64,000 nucleotides of DNA from Candidatus Woesearchaeota archaeon. GTDB taxonomy: Archaea > Nanobdellota > Nanobdellia > Woesearchaeales > GW2011-AR9. The translations under genes and the position numbers were made by a program. Every line of letters begins with the position of its first letter. Position 1 is the first letter of the stretch. Shown piece after piece: positions 1-7,294 of the stretch. Where the stretch lies: assembly GCA_016188115.1 (NCBI GenBank), contig JACPIK010000002.1, positions 1,190,077 through 1,254,076 on the forward strand, read 5' to 3'. Below the pieces are notes generated by a model. The model was not told the origin of the DNA. It did not search any database and saw only the letters and a list, made by a program, of their open reading frames with translations.

Positions 1-144
1 TTCTTCCTCCAACTCATCAGTAGGAGTATCAAACCGTGATGCCAACATTGGTCCTTCAAACACCTTACGAGCGCCCAGCTGCTTCAACTTCTTCTGAATA
101 GCATTAACATCAATCTCGAGAATTTTGACTTCAATTTCTTGCAT
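1..144 (-). CDS. CYTH domain protein (class IV adenylate cyclase / triphosphatase family), N-terminal part only
   Basis: The first 48 residues are present; the rest lies beyond the left edge. The protein opens MQEIEVKI, the ExExK signature of the CYTH fold, followed by a helix (QKKLKQLGA) and the typical 'GARKVFEGPMLASRFDTP' region. CYTH enzymes hydrolyse triphosphorylated substrates or act as class IV adenylate cyclases; archaeal members are usually annotated CyaB/ThTPase without a proven substrate. The start at 144 is supported by a strong Shine-Dalgarno (GAGGTGAT) about 10 nt upstream. It is divergent from aIF1A. The family call is fairly secure; the substrate is unknown. Confidence 0.8.
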   Translation of the reverse strand, partial: MQEIEVKILEIDVNAIQKKLKQLGARKVFEGPMLASRFDTPTDELEEE

Positions 145-195
145 ACTTGGGTTATCACCTCATGATTTATAATTCTTCACCTCCCTGTAGCAAAG

Positions 196-206
196 CTTTA
201 TAAATA
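196..206 (+). promoter_or_regulatory. TATA box of the aIF1A gene
   Basis: CTTTATAAATA is centred about 26 nt before the ATG at 227 with no Shine-Dalgarno between. This spacing is that of an archaeal TATA box for a leaderless transcript and supports the chosen start. Confidence 0.65.
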
Positions 207-226
207 ATCATCCTCCCTGTTAAATT

Positions 227-550
227 ATGTCTAAAGACTTTATTCCCGAAGAAGAACAAGTTATCCGTGTTCGTATTCCTCAGAATAAAGAACTTCTCGG
301 AATAGTTCAACAACGTCTTGGTGGCAGTCGTATGCGTGTTCTTTGTCTTGATGGAAATGAACGCATCTGTCGTATTCCTGGTCGCTTGCGACGCGCATTA
401 TGGGTACGCGAAGGGGATGTAGTCATTATTGAACCTTGGGATCTTGGCGGTGATGACAAAGGCGACGTTGTTCACAAATATAAAGGCAAAGCAGAAGTTG
501 ACTTCTTACGTAAAAAAGGCTATCTCAAAAATATTGAAAATGAATTTTAA
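227..550 (+). CDS. Translation initiation factor aIF-1A
   Basis: This 107-residue protein is the archaeal homologue of eIF1A/IF1. It binds the A site of the small ribosomal subunit and promotes scanning and initiator-tRNA placement. The OB-fold core runs from about residue 14 to 80, with the family-typical stretches 'RMRVLCLDGNERICRIPGR' and 'VREGDVVIIEPWDL', then a basic tail (KGKAEVDFLRKKGYL). Length and order match archaeal aIF1A. The gene appears leaderless. It is a core archaeal gene and one of the best markers here for the domain of life. Confidence 0.97.
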   Translation: MSKDFIPEEEQVIRVRIPQNKELLGIVQQRLGGSRMRVLCLDGNERICRIPGRLRRALWVREGDVVIIEPWDLGGDDKGDVVHKYKGKAEVDFLRKKGYLKNIENEF

Positions 551-641
551 GTATTTCTTCCTAATATCTCCTAAAGTAATAGTCTAATAATAAGATTCAA
601 TCAACGAAATCCTTAAATACCATTTTTCTTCTAAACACACT

Positions 642-1256
642 ATGTCAAATTCATCAACCTGGCTTGCATTATACGGCGTTTTGGGCGCATTACTTCTTAT
701 TGGGACAGCATTGCTCGTTCGCTTAAGTTCAACTAACTTTTTTGTGCTTCAAGTGCTTTTACTCTTGGTTGCAGTAATCATTTTCACAGTAGGATTCATC
801 ACTTTTGCTCAAGGCAAGGGCCGTATGTTTTTTTTCATCGGTTTCTTACTTTTTATAGTACTAGAAATAGTCTTACTTATTGCTGGACGCGGTGTTCAAA
901 ATGTTGTGCCATTTTTGATCGTTGCTTTAATAGGATTTTTTCTGAGCATGCCACCACGACATCGATCTATCAAAGTAACCAGCAGCGAACCACATAGCAT
1001 GGTGTTTGATGCTCCTATGCCTAAACCAGTGGAAGAAGTAAAAACCACTGTGGTCAAACCGATTGCAGCAAAAACCGTAGTGAAAGTTGAACATTCCCCT
1101 GGAAAATATCTCGCCAGCAAACAAAGCAATCAATATCACGAACCAAAATGTGAATGGGCAACAAAAATCTCTAGCAAACGTCGCGTATGGTTCCAAGATA
1201 AAGAAGAAGCCTGGGAAAAGGGCTATAAAGCGCATACCTGCGTTGATTTGAAATAG
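642..1256 (+). CDS. Membrane protein with C-terminal Ada-like zinc-binding module
   Basis: The N-terminal half (residues about 7-105) has three to four hydrophobic segments. A linker rich in Val/Lys/Pro follows, and then a C-terminal module of about 50 residues: YLASKQSNQYHEPKCEWA, then a basic/aromatic stretch, then EEAWEKGYKAHTC. This pattern (H-x-x-x-C ... GY-x-x-x-x-C) matches the short metal-binding domain seen at the end of secreted thermonucleases and in Ada. The usual second Cys pair is incomplete (H-T-C-V), so zinc binding is inferred. A TATA-like TTAAATA lies about 28 nt before the ATG, suggesting a leaderless transcript. The function is unknown; it may be a membrane sensor or DNA/peptide-binding protein. 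Confidence 0.7.
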   Translation: MSNSSTWLALYGVLGALLLIGTALLVRLSSTNFFVLQVLLLLVAVIIFTVGFITFAQGKGRMFFFIGFLLFIVLEIVLLIAGRGVQNVVPFLIVALIGFFLSMPPRHRSIKVTSSEPHSMVFDAPMPKPVEEVKTTVVKPIAAKTVVKVEHSPGKYLASKQSNQYHEPKCEWATKISSKRRVWFQDKEEAWEKGYKAHTCVDLK

Positions 1257-1368
1257 ATTTTTTCACCAATACTTTTTTAATTAATTCTCTTTCTAAATAT
1301 CTTATGTCAACCTAGTGCTGGTTACACCACGTTTCCACAACTACTCAAAGAAATCACTAAATAAACTA

Positions 1369-1824
1369 TCACTTCACCATTTTTTCTACTCTTTCTTCTC
1401 TCCAATACCATACTACTAACCCAATCATCCCCACACTAATCGCTGCATCAGCAACATTAAATGAAGGCCAAAAAGAAAAATCCAGAAAATCTATCACATA
1501 CTCTCGAAAAAAACGATCTAACATATTTCCTACAATCCCCCCTAACACTAACCCTAAACAGATTTGTACCCAGCGTTTCGCAGGAAACGTATCATACTGC
1601 CACAAAATTAATCCTGCTGCAATCAATGAAATAAACCCTAAAACAAATGCTCTCCCCTGCAAAATACTAAATCCTGCTCCCGTATTTGTTGCATAATGCA
1701 GAGTAAATACTGACACAGACCAAATAGGTTTATACATCTCCACAAGCCATTTGGTAAGTTGATCTAAAAAGACAATTATTACTGCAACAGTTGCAAACAT
1801 CCAGAAATATGTTTTTTTAACCAT
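1369..1824 (-). CDS. lspA: Lipoprotein signal peptidase (signal peptidase II)
   Basis: At 151 residues with four predicted membrane helices, it carries every LspA block: DQLTKW at 21-26, NTGAGFS at 47-53, GGIVGNMLDR with Asp103, and FNVADAAI with Asp126. The two aspartates correspond to the catalytic dyad of bacterial LspA, which cleaves prolipoproteins before a lipidated Cys. LspA is universal in bacteria and rare in archaea, so transfer from bacteria is likely (inference). It lies 4 nt after the upstream minus-strand gene, so the two are probably co-transcribed. No lgt homologue is visible in the window. Confidence 0.93.
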   Translation of the reverse strand: MVKKTYFWMFATVAVIIVFLDQLTKWLVEMYKPIWSVSVFTLHYATNTGAGFSILQGRAFVLGFISLIAAGLILWQYDTFPAKRWVQICLGLVLGGIVGNMLDRFFREYVIDFLDFSFWPSFNVADAAISVGMIGLVVWYWREERVEKMVK

Positions 1825-1828
1825 ACTC

Positions 1829-2230
1829 TTACCATACTCGTCGCCGTTCTTGAGAAGGTGGCTGCTCTAAAGAATTAAGACGTTGTTCCATTGCGGCAAG
1901 CATCGCTTTAATAGTGTCTAATTTACTATTAATCAACTCCAATTCTTTGTCTCTCCCATATGGTCCGGAAGCATTTTGTGATGAAGAACTAAACCGCGGT
2001 GGTTCAGGCGATGAAAAATGCGGCTCTTGATAAGGTGACGGTCTAGTTGGAGTGGTAAATGTAGGGGTAGAAGGAAATGCTGAACTAGGTTGATCAAACG
2101 AATCAGTCTGGGGCGAAAAAGGATCACTTTGAGGCTTAAACGGATCCCGTTCTAATTCATGTTTAGTAAGTGCATCAAAATCAATATTTGGCTCATCTTT
2201 ACGCCCTAGCAGTTTATCAAAAATGCCCAT
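1829..2230 (-). CDS. Small Pro/Ser-rich protein with C-terminal coiled coil, unknown function
   Basis: This 133-residue protein begins MGIFDKLLGRKDEP, an amphipathic N-terminus common in small DPANN proteins. A low-complexity Pro/Ser/Phe-rich linker (about 35-90) follows, and then a heptad-like segment (ELELINSKLDTIKAMLAAMEQ) that should form a short coiled coil. There is no signal peptide or membrane helix. It is probably translated with lspA (4-nt gap). I do not recognise a domain; the layout suggests an oligomeric scaffold, possibly membrane-associated through the N-terminal helix (inference). Confidence 0.7.
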   Translation of the reverse strand: MGIFDKLLGRKDEPNIDFDALTKHELERDPFKPQSDPFSPQTDSFDQPSSAFPSTPTFTTPTRPSPYQEPHFSSPEPPRFSSSSQNASGPYGRDKELELINSKLDTIKAMLAAMEQRLNSLEQPPSQERRRVW

Positions 2231-2282
2231 TGCAGAAGGGAAGGAGCAAACCTTAATAAACCTTCAGCCTATTACCTATCCC

Positions 2283-2552
2283 ATGGCAGCAGCTAAAAAA
2301 GCAGATTTAAAGACATCAAGCCAATCCTCAAATCAAGATTCTTCTCCTCAAGAACGTATTGGATTTCATAAAGGTTCATTAGCAACCCTAAGTAAAGAAC
2401 GCGAAGAAATGCTACGCATCTTGCAAATTGTTGAACAACTTATGCAGATGCATGTGCAAGAACTCAAAAAATTAGGCGTTGATCTTGTAGCACAAGCAAA
2501 AGCCCAACCCGCAACAAAAAACAAAAAGCCTATCGAGGATGTCTTGAGATAA
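2283..2552 (+). CDS. Small coiled-coil protein, unknown function
   Basis: From ATG 2283 this is an 89-residue basic protein: MAAAKKADLKTSSQ, a Ser/Gln-rich linker, a helix 'EREEMLRILQIVEQLMQMHVQELKKLG', and a Lys-rich tail. An upstream in-frame start at 2223 would overlap the divergent gene, and a TATA-like CTTAATAAACC sits about 28 nt before 2283, so the later start is preferred. No known domain is recognised. It converges on the gene ending at 2559. Confidence 0.6.
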   Translation: MAAAKKADLKTSSQSSNQDSSPQERIGFHKGSLATLSKEREEMLRILQIVEQLMQMHVQELKKLGVDLVAQAKAQPATKNKKPIEDVLR

Positions 2553-2558
2553 GGGTTC

Positions 2559-3038
2559 TTACCATAATCTAACTTGTTGTTCTTGTAAGTATTGATGATT
2601 GTCTGCCACAATATGAAAAAATAACTGCAGGTCGATTTTTCTTCTTGTGGTGTCGAGTTGACAAACATACCCCTCCTGAGGTTTAAACTTATCTTTGAGA
2701 GAAAATCGTTTAAGTGTTCTATCCAATTGTAACATTTCTGCTTCTATATCTGTTGGTATACGCCCATCGAAATGTCCTTGAAAACGCTGCCACCATGTTC
2801 GTCTATCTGGCTCTTGATACCTAAAAGAAGCTAAAGATGCATGGATCACATAATCTCGTTTATCTCGAGGATATCCGCGCAAACCTACTCCATCAAGTGG
2901 AGGATGGAGAACAGCATATAATCCTCCTACAACACTTACTAGTCCTTCACGTATGGTCATACTGCCCTCTTTATGTTGGTCTAGAAAGAATACTGATGAA
3001 TCGAACGGACAATGACTCACTCGATAGGGTGTAAACAT
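2559..3038 (-). CDS. Hypothetical protein, 159 residues
   Basis: A soluble protein rich in aromatic and charged residues (WWQRFQGHFDGRIP; QEGYVCQLDTTRRKIDLQLFFHIV). There is no signal peptide or membrane helix, and I recognise no family. The start is supported by an AGGTGA Shine-Dalgarno directly upstream. It is the last gene of a minus-strand run that starts with aIF5B and passes through the archaeosortase and both TSP3 proteins, so it may be co-expressed with them. Function unknown. Confidence 0.65.
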   Translation of the reverse strand: MFTPYRVSHCPFDSSVFFLDQHKEGSMTIREGLVSVVGGLYAVLHPPLDGVGLRGYPRDKRDYVIHASLASFRYQEPDRRTWWQRFQGHFDGRIPTDIEAEMLQLDRTLKRFSLKDKFKPQEGYVCQLDTTRRKIDLQLFFHIVADNHQYLQEQQVRLW

Positions 3039-3093
3039 GGGTCACCTATAATGACTAAAAATAAAGATAACAAAAAATAAAACAAATAAAAAC

Positions 3094-4335
3094 TTATCGT
3101 CGTAAAATTGCTGCAATCATAAAAATGATTATAGCAAGCAAAACAACAATACCTGCGCCAATCCAAACAAAAGGGCGATATTCTTCCCAGACAAATTCAC
3201 CTTGAACAGGCTGATTTACGGGAGCTGCCACAGTTGCTACTGGGGTGGGGGTAGGGAAACTAAACGTGTTTAGTTCTACTTGATCACGAGGTTGTTGAGC
3301 TGCTGGGTTTTGACGAACTGGTTGATTTTGAACAGATCCTTCACGACCAGACTCAAAGCCTTCGCGGTTAATGGTATCATCATTATTCTCGCCAAGGGCA
3401 TCGTTAATGTCTTTTTCAAGATCATCAGCATCTTCTTCTAGAGTATCTACATCATCTTCAAGATCGTCGTAGTCTCCATCAGCATCATCAATATCATCTT
3501 TAAGATCTTCAATATCTTTCTTGAGGTCATCAAGATCATCATCGCGTAGATCTTTAAGATCATCTTCTGCATCGTCAATGTCTTTTTCATCATCGTCATC
3601 GCGAGCTTCATCAAGATCGTCTTCTAAATCGTTAAATTTGTTTTCAAGTTCATCAAGTTTTGCCACAAGTTCATTGTAGCGTTCAACTAAAGGATCAACT
3701 TCGCACGCATCGCCTTGACCATCATTATCAGCATCAGCTTGATTTTGATTGGCCGTATTAGGGCAATTGTCGTTAGCGTTAAGAATGGTATCATCATCAG
3801 CATCAAGATCTTCTGGAGCTGCTTCACATGAATCTCCGACACCATCATTATCAGCATCAGCTTGGTCGGCGTTAGCTGCATTAGGGCAGTTATCTTCTGC
3901 GTCAATAACGCCATCATTGTCTGCATCAGCAGGTTCTGCTACTTCACATGCATCACCAACACCATCATTGTCAGCATCAGCTTGATCATGATTTGCCACA
4001 TTAGGGCAGTTATCAAGAATTCTGCAGATTCCATCATCATCAGAATCTAAACAGAGAGGTCCTAGATTTCCTGGGAGAAGAATTGGTCCTGGAACAATAG
4101 CAGGAGGATTTACTGGTATTCTTGGAATAACAGGTCCAAAGATAGGTTGACCTGGGTTAACAGGTTGATTTTGAGCAGGTAATTGAATAGGGTCTGCATT
4201 AATCGGTTGTACAGCAGGGTTTAATCCTGGAATTTGGATTGGTCCAGCTGGAATAACAGGAACTGCTACAGCGCTTACTGTAAGCATTCCTACTAGTAAC
4301 ATGAGGAAAAATCCGAATACAGTTCGTTGTTTCAT
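3094..4335 (-). CDS. TSP3-repeat surface protein A with acidic coiled coil and C-terminal sorting-like tail
   Basis: 413 residues. A signal peptide (MKQRTVFGFFLMLLVGMLTVSAVAV) is followed by a Pro-rich linker and about four thrombospondin type 3 repeats of the form DNCPN-x-x-N-x-DQADADNDGVGD-x-C, a Ca-binding motif. Next comes a very acidic helical region (ELENKFNDLEDDLDEAR and repeats of it), a Thr/Pro/Val linker, and a C-terminal WEEYR-x-x-x-WIGAGI motif leading into one membrane helix and a final Arg-Arg. The start at 4335 follows a GGTG Shine-Dalgarno; an in-frame GTG lies 9 nt earlier. It is paralogous to the next gene. The archaeosortase three genes upstream is a plausible processing enzyme. 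Confidence 0.88.
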   Translation of the reverse strand: MKQRTVFGFFLMLLVGMLTVSAVAVPVIPAGPIQIPGLNPAVQPINADPIQLPAQNQPVNPGQPIFGPVIPRIPVNPPAIVPGPILLPGNLGPLCLDSDDDGICRILDNCPNVANHDQADADNDGVGDACEVAEPADADNDGVIDAEDNCPNAANADQADADNDGVGDSCEAAPEDLDADDDTILNANDNCPNTANQNQADADNDGQGDACEVDPLVERYNELVAKLDELENKFNDLEDDLDEARDDDDEKDIDDAEDDLKDLRDDDLDDLKKDIEDLKDDIDDADGDYDDLEDDVDTLEEDADDLEKDINDALGENNDDTINREGFESGREGSVQNQPVRQNPAAQQPRDQVELNTFSFPTPTPVATVAAPVNQPVQGEFVWEEYRPFVWIGAGIVVLLAIIIFMIAAILRR

Positions 4336-4484
4336 AGTGTGCACCTAATAGTTTTTACTAATAAGTAGCGAAATAATATATAAATCTTTTGGTCAAATTG
4401 TAACTTATAAGTAGTCATTCAATAACATTCTCACAGAAGGCCCTTCAATTAAACCAAAGAAAAGATGTAAAAAATAAAGAAAAA

Positions 4485-5633
4485 TTAACGTCGTCGCACG
4501 AGCATTGCTACCAGAAATATCAACACTGCAATCAATACAATTATCCCTGCGCCTAACCAAAAAGAAGACCTATACTCTTCCCAAGTAAAGCCTTGTTGAG
4601 TTGATTGAGTGGTCACAGCAGGTATAAAATTTTGATTTGCTGCATATGTAGGTGGAAAGCTGTAGGTAGTTACTTGAACTGGATCTCGTGCTCTTGGTGC
4701 TGATGAAGAAACAGCAGGTGGTTGATAAGAACCTGTATTTGATTCTTCTACTGCAACATACCTTTGATCATTTCGATTATCAAATCTATCACGGTCATTT
4801 GTAAGCTCATCAGTAATATCATCTTCTAAATCATCAACATCTTCATCAAGGTCATCCAACCTATTTTCTAAATCATCACGATTTTGGTTGTCATCACGCA
4901 CATCATCTAATAAAGAGTCAATATCGTCTCGCAAATCGTCAAGATCATCATCGCGTAATTCCCGTAAATCTTCCTCTGCGTCATCAATATCATCTTCATC
5001 ATCATCATCGCGCGCTTCATCAAGATCGTCTTCTAAATCGTTAAATTTGTCTTGTAATCGATTAAATCGAGCAACTAATTCTTCATAACGTAATTCCAAT
5101 GCGTCTTCTGGCTCTTCACAGTCCGCCACGCCATTATTGTTGGCATCAAGATTATCATCCTCACCAGGGCATTGATCACGATTACCACAAACGCCATCAT
5201 TATCAGCATCATTTTGATTATCTAATGGACATTCATCATTATCATTACATACGTTATCATTATCGTCATCAGGGCAGATATTACATTGATTTTGAGCATC
5301 TAATGGGCAAATATCACACACATCTCCCGTCTCGTCACGATCTGCGTCCGCTTGATTGTGATTAGCTAGATCTGGGCAATTATCTGCATTGCTACACACA
5401 CCGTCATCATCTGCGTCTGCAACGCGATCATTTAAACCAGGACACACATCGCAAATATCTCCTGCGTCATCCCCATCACTATCTGTTTGGTCCGGATTAG
5501 GCATTCCTACACAGTTATCAAAATTATTACAAACTCCATCAGCATCTTGGTCTATACACGCCGCTTGCGTGAAAACTGAAAGTAAAGCTACCAATGCTAT
5601 TAAAAACGTAAAAGTCTCTATTCGTCGTTTCAT
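4485..5633 (-). CDS. TSP3-repeat surface protein B, paralogue of the neighbouring protein
   Basis: 382 residues with the same architecture as its downstream neighbour: signal peptide (MKRRIETFTFLIALVALLSVFTQAA), at least five TSP3-like Ca-binding repeats, an acidic Asp/Leu coiled coil (RDDDLDDLRDDIDSLLDDV), a Ser/Pro/Thr linker, and the tail WEEYR-x-x-x-WLGAGI before a membrane helix ending RRR. The first mature residue may be Cys (QAAC), a weak lipobox-like context because position -3 is Gln. The start at 5633 follows GGGTGGAT. TSP3 repeats bind Ca and mediate adhesion or stalk formation in other systems. Surface exposure is inferred. Confidence 0.88.
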   Translation of the reverse strand: MKRRIETFTFLIALVALLSVFTQAACIDQDADGVCNNFDNCVGMPNPDQTDSDGDDAGDICDVCPGLNDRVADADDDGVCSNADNCPDLANHNQADADRDETGDVCDICPLDAQNQCNICPDDDNDNVCNDNDECPLDNQNDADNDGVCGNRDQCPGEDDNLDANNNGVADCEEPEDALELRYEELVARFNRLQDKFNDLEDDLDEARDDDDEDDIDDAEEDLRELRDDDLDDLRDDIDSLLDDVRDDNQNRDDLENRLDDLDEDVDDLEDDITDELTNDRDRFDNRNDQRYVAVEESNTGSYQPPAVSSSAPRARDPVQVTTYSFPPTYAANQNFIPAVTTQSTQQGFTWEEYRSSFWLGAGIIVLIAVLIFLVAMLVRRR

Positions 5634-5757
5634 AAAATCCACCCAGACATTTTAAGAGACGATTCTTCATAAACCTTTTGCATCATTAAATCAAAAAACT
5701 ACCTCTTAAAAAACTAATAAAAATAACTAAAAATGATTTTCATACTCACTCAACATT

Positions 5758-6234
5758 TCAAACAATGACTTCTCCTCGATGCATCTTAGGAAGGAAGTTA
5801 AGAATTTTGCCTTCCTTATATTGAGAACATCCTAACACCATTCCTTTATGATGAAGAATAATCAAATTATTACGCATACCTAAATCTTTACTAAGATCCT
5901 TTCCTTCAAAATAACTTTTCACTTCTTCAGCGTTTAGTTCTACAGTATGTTTAACCGGCTTCCCCTCTTGACTTGCTTTATGCATCAAATACTGCGCTCC
6001 TTCTTTACTAAGTCGAAACTGCGTCTCGCGCACTTCCCCTAAGTATAACCCAATTCGATCAATTTTAAGATGATCTAAATCCAATCTGGCAATATCCCTA
6101 TTCACTAAAAAAATACGTTGGGTTTCATTTGATAATAATGCAAAATCTCCTTCTGGATAATAATCAAAGTCTTCTAGTAACATCTCACGAATCTTCTTTA
6201 TCTCCCGACTGTTAAGAATGGTTAATTTTTGCAT
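5758..6234 (-). CDS. PUA-domain RNA-binding protein (NIP7 / NOL1-NOP2 C-terminal type)
   Basis: 158 residues. The N-terminal ~80 residues form a mixed alpha/beta pre-PUA region; the C-terminal half contains the PUA pattern 'LIILHHKGMVLGCSQYKEGKILNFLPKMHRGEVIV', where KGMVLG and the Asn-Phe-Leu-Pro stretch are typical. PUA domains bind rRNA or tRNA; archaeal relatives are stand-alone NIP7-like proteins or parts of rRNA m5C methyltransferases, and no methyltransferase domain is present here. It sits between the archaeosortase (45-nt gap) and TSP3 protein B. A ribosome-biogenesis role is inferred from the family. Confidence 0.75.
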   Translation of the reverse strand: MQKLTILNSREIKKIREMLLEDFDYYPEGDFALLSNETQRIFLVNRDIARLDLDHLKIDRIGLYLGEVRETQFRLSKEGAQYLMHKASQEGKPVKHTVELNAEEVKSYFEGKDLSKDLGMRNNLIILHHKGMVLGCSQYKEGKILNFLPKMHRGEVIV

Positions 6235-6279
6235 TTAATCTTTCAATATCTCACAAGTGCAGTTTTTTATAAAATGTCT

Positions 6280-7197
6280 CTATCTATGTGACATATTCTT
6301 TTTGATATGGATCCAAGGATATAATACCCACAACAATAGCAACACAAACGCACTAAATAAAATCCACCCTGCGTGAGAATGAAACAGACCTAACGCAACG
6401 TCTGGATTAAATGTGCCTATAGCAAGAATTCCAGCAATGCGTATAATGTTAAGAAAGAATGATCCTAATAGGCCAATAATCACTGCAAGTAATCCTCGTT
6501 TCATGTGAATAGTATCATGTTCATAGACGAAGAGAAGAATCGCCAACCCTATGAACATACTCAGACTCTCAACTCCTGAACAAGGCGGACCAATGATTAC
6601 GCTAAAACTATTAACTTGGAGTTGAGGTGATGTACCTGTCATGGACATTGTGGCAGTGTCAAAAAAAAAATGCAGGATCCATATTGCGACTCGAGAAGCA
6701 GTAATCGCAAGCGGTTCCCAAAACGCCCATAAAATAGTCGTAATCAGATAATATAAATACCCAATAATTGCAATAATAAACAGTGAATGATATGTTTTCT
6801 CAAGAAATCGAGTCCCAAACAAAACACAAGCAATAAACAGTGACATCAACCCATACAATAATACAAACAGAACTACAAAACTTCCCCACGTTGCATTAGT
6901 AATTTCATATTGCACTCTCACAAAGATATAAACTCCTAAGCAACACAATGCTCCCAACATATATAACATCCGACTGCGCCATTGAGTAGTTATATCTACT
7001 CCCCGAAGAACCACACGATTATAGATAATGTATCCTGCAAGCAACATCAACGTATATGCCGGAAAACTAAAAAAATGATATTCAAAATCAGTTGCAAAAA
7101 AAGGTGTTAAAACATATAATAATACAGGAATCGCTACACCAATAATAATTAAGAACAGTCCCAAAAGCAAAAATTTAGTCCGAATTATCTTTTCCAC
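6280..7197 (-). CDS. Archaeosortase/exosortase family transpeptidase
   Basis: 305 residues, about eight membrane helices, starting with GTG. The family triad is visible: Cys206 in PPCSGVESL, Arg253 in LNIIRIAG and His273 in FHSHAGW. Exosortases and archaeosortases recognise C-terminal tripartite signals (short motif, membrane helix, basic end), cleave there and can attach the protein to lipid or glycan. Two proteins with a conserved C-terminal motif-helix-Arg tail are encoded just downstream (3094-4335 and 4485-5633). The final catalytic residue is His as in exosortases; archaeosortase A has Arg there. The family call is secure; the substrates are inferred. Confidence 0.93.
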   Translation of the reverse strand: MEKIIRTKFLLLGLFLIIIGVAIPVLLYVLTPFFATDFEYHFFSFPAYTLMLLAGYIIYNRVVLRGVDITTQWRSRMLYMLGALCCLGVYIFVRVQYEITNATWGSFVVLFVLLYGLMSLFIACVLFGTRFLEKTYHSLFIIAIIGYLYYLITTILWAFWEPLAITASRVAIWILHFFFDTATMSMTGTSPQLQVNSFSVIIGPPCSGVESLSMFIGLAILLFVYEHDTIHMKRGLLAVIIGLLGSFFLNIIRIAGILAIGTFNPDVALGLFHSHAGWILFSAFVLLLLWVLYPWIHIKKNMSHR

Positions 7198-7260
7198 AAT
7201 CTTTCCATCACTCTTTTTTGATTTTTCCTTGATTATCTTTTCTTTGAACTTATTGGATTT

Positions 7261-7273
7261 CTCTCTCTCTCTC
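7261..7273. repeat. Short (CT)n tract
   Basis: About six CT units lie in the gap between the archaeosortase start and the end of the aIF5B gene. Two longer CT tracts occur at 59218 and 61877. Confidence 0.8.
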
Positions 7274-7294
7274 TCATATCTCCTACTATTATAC

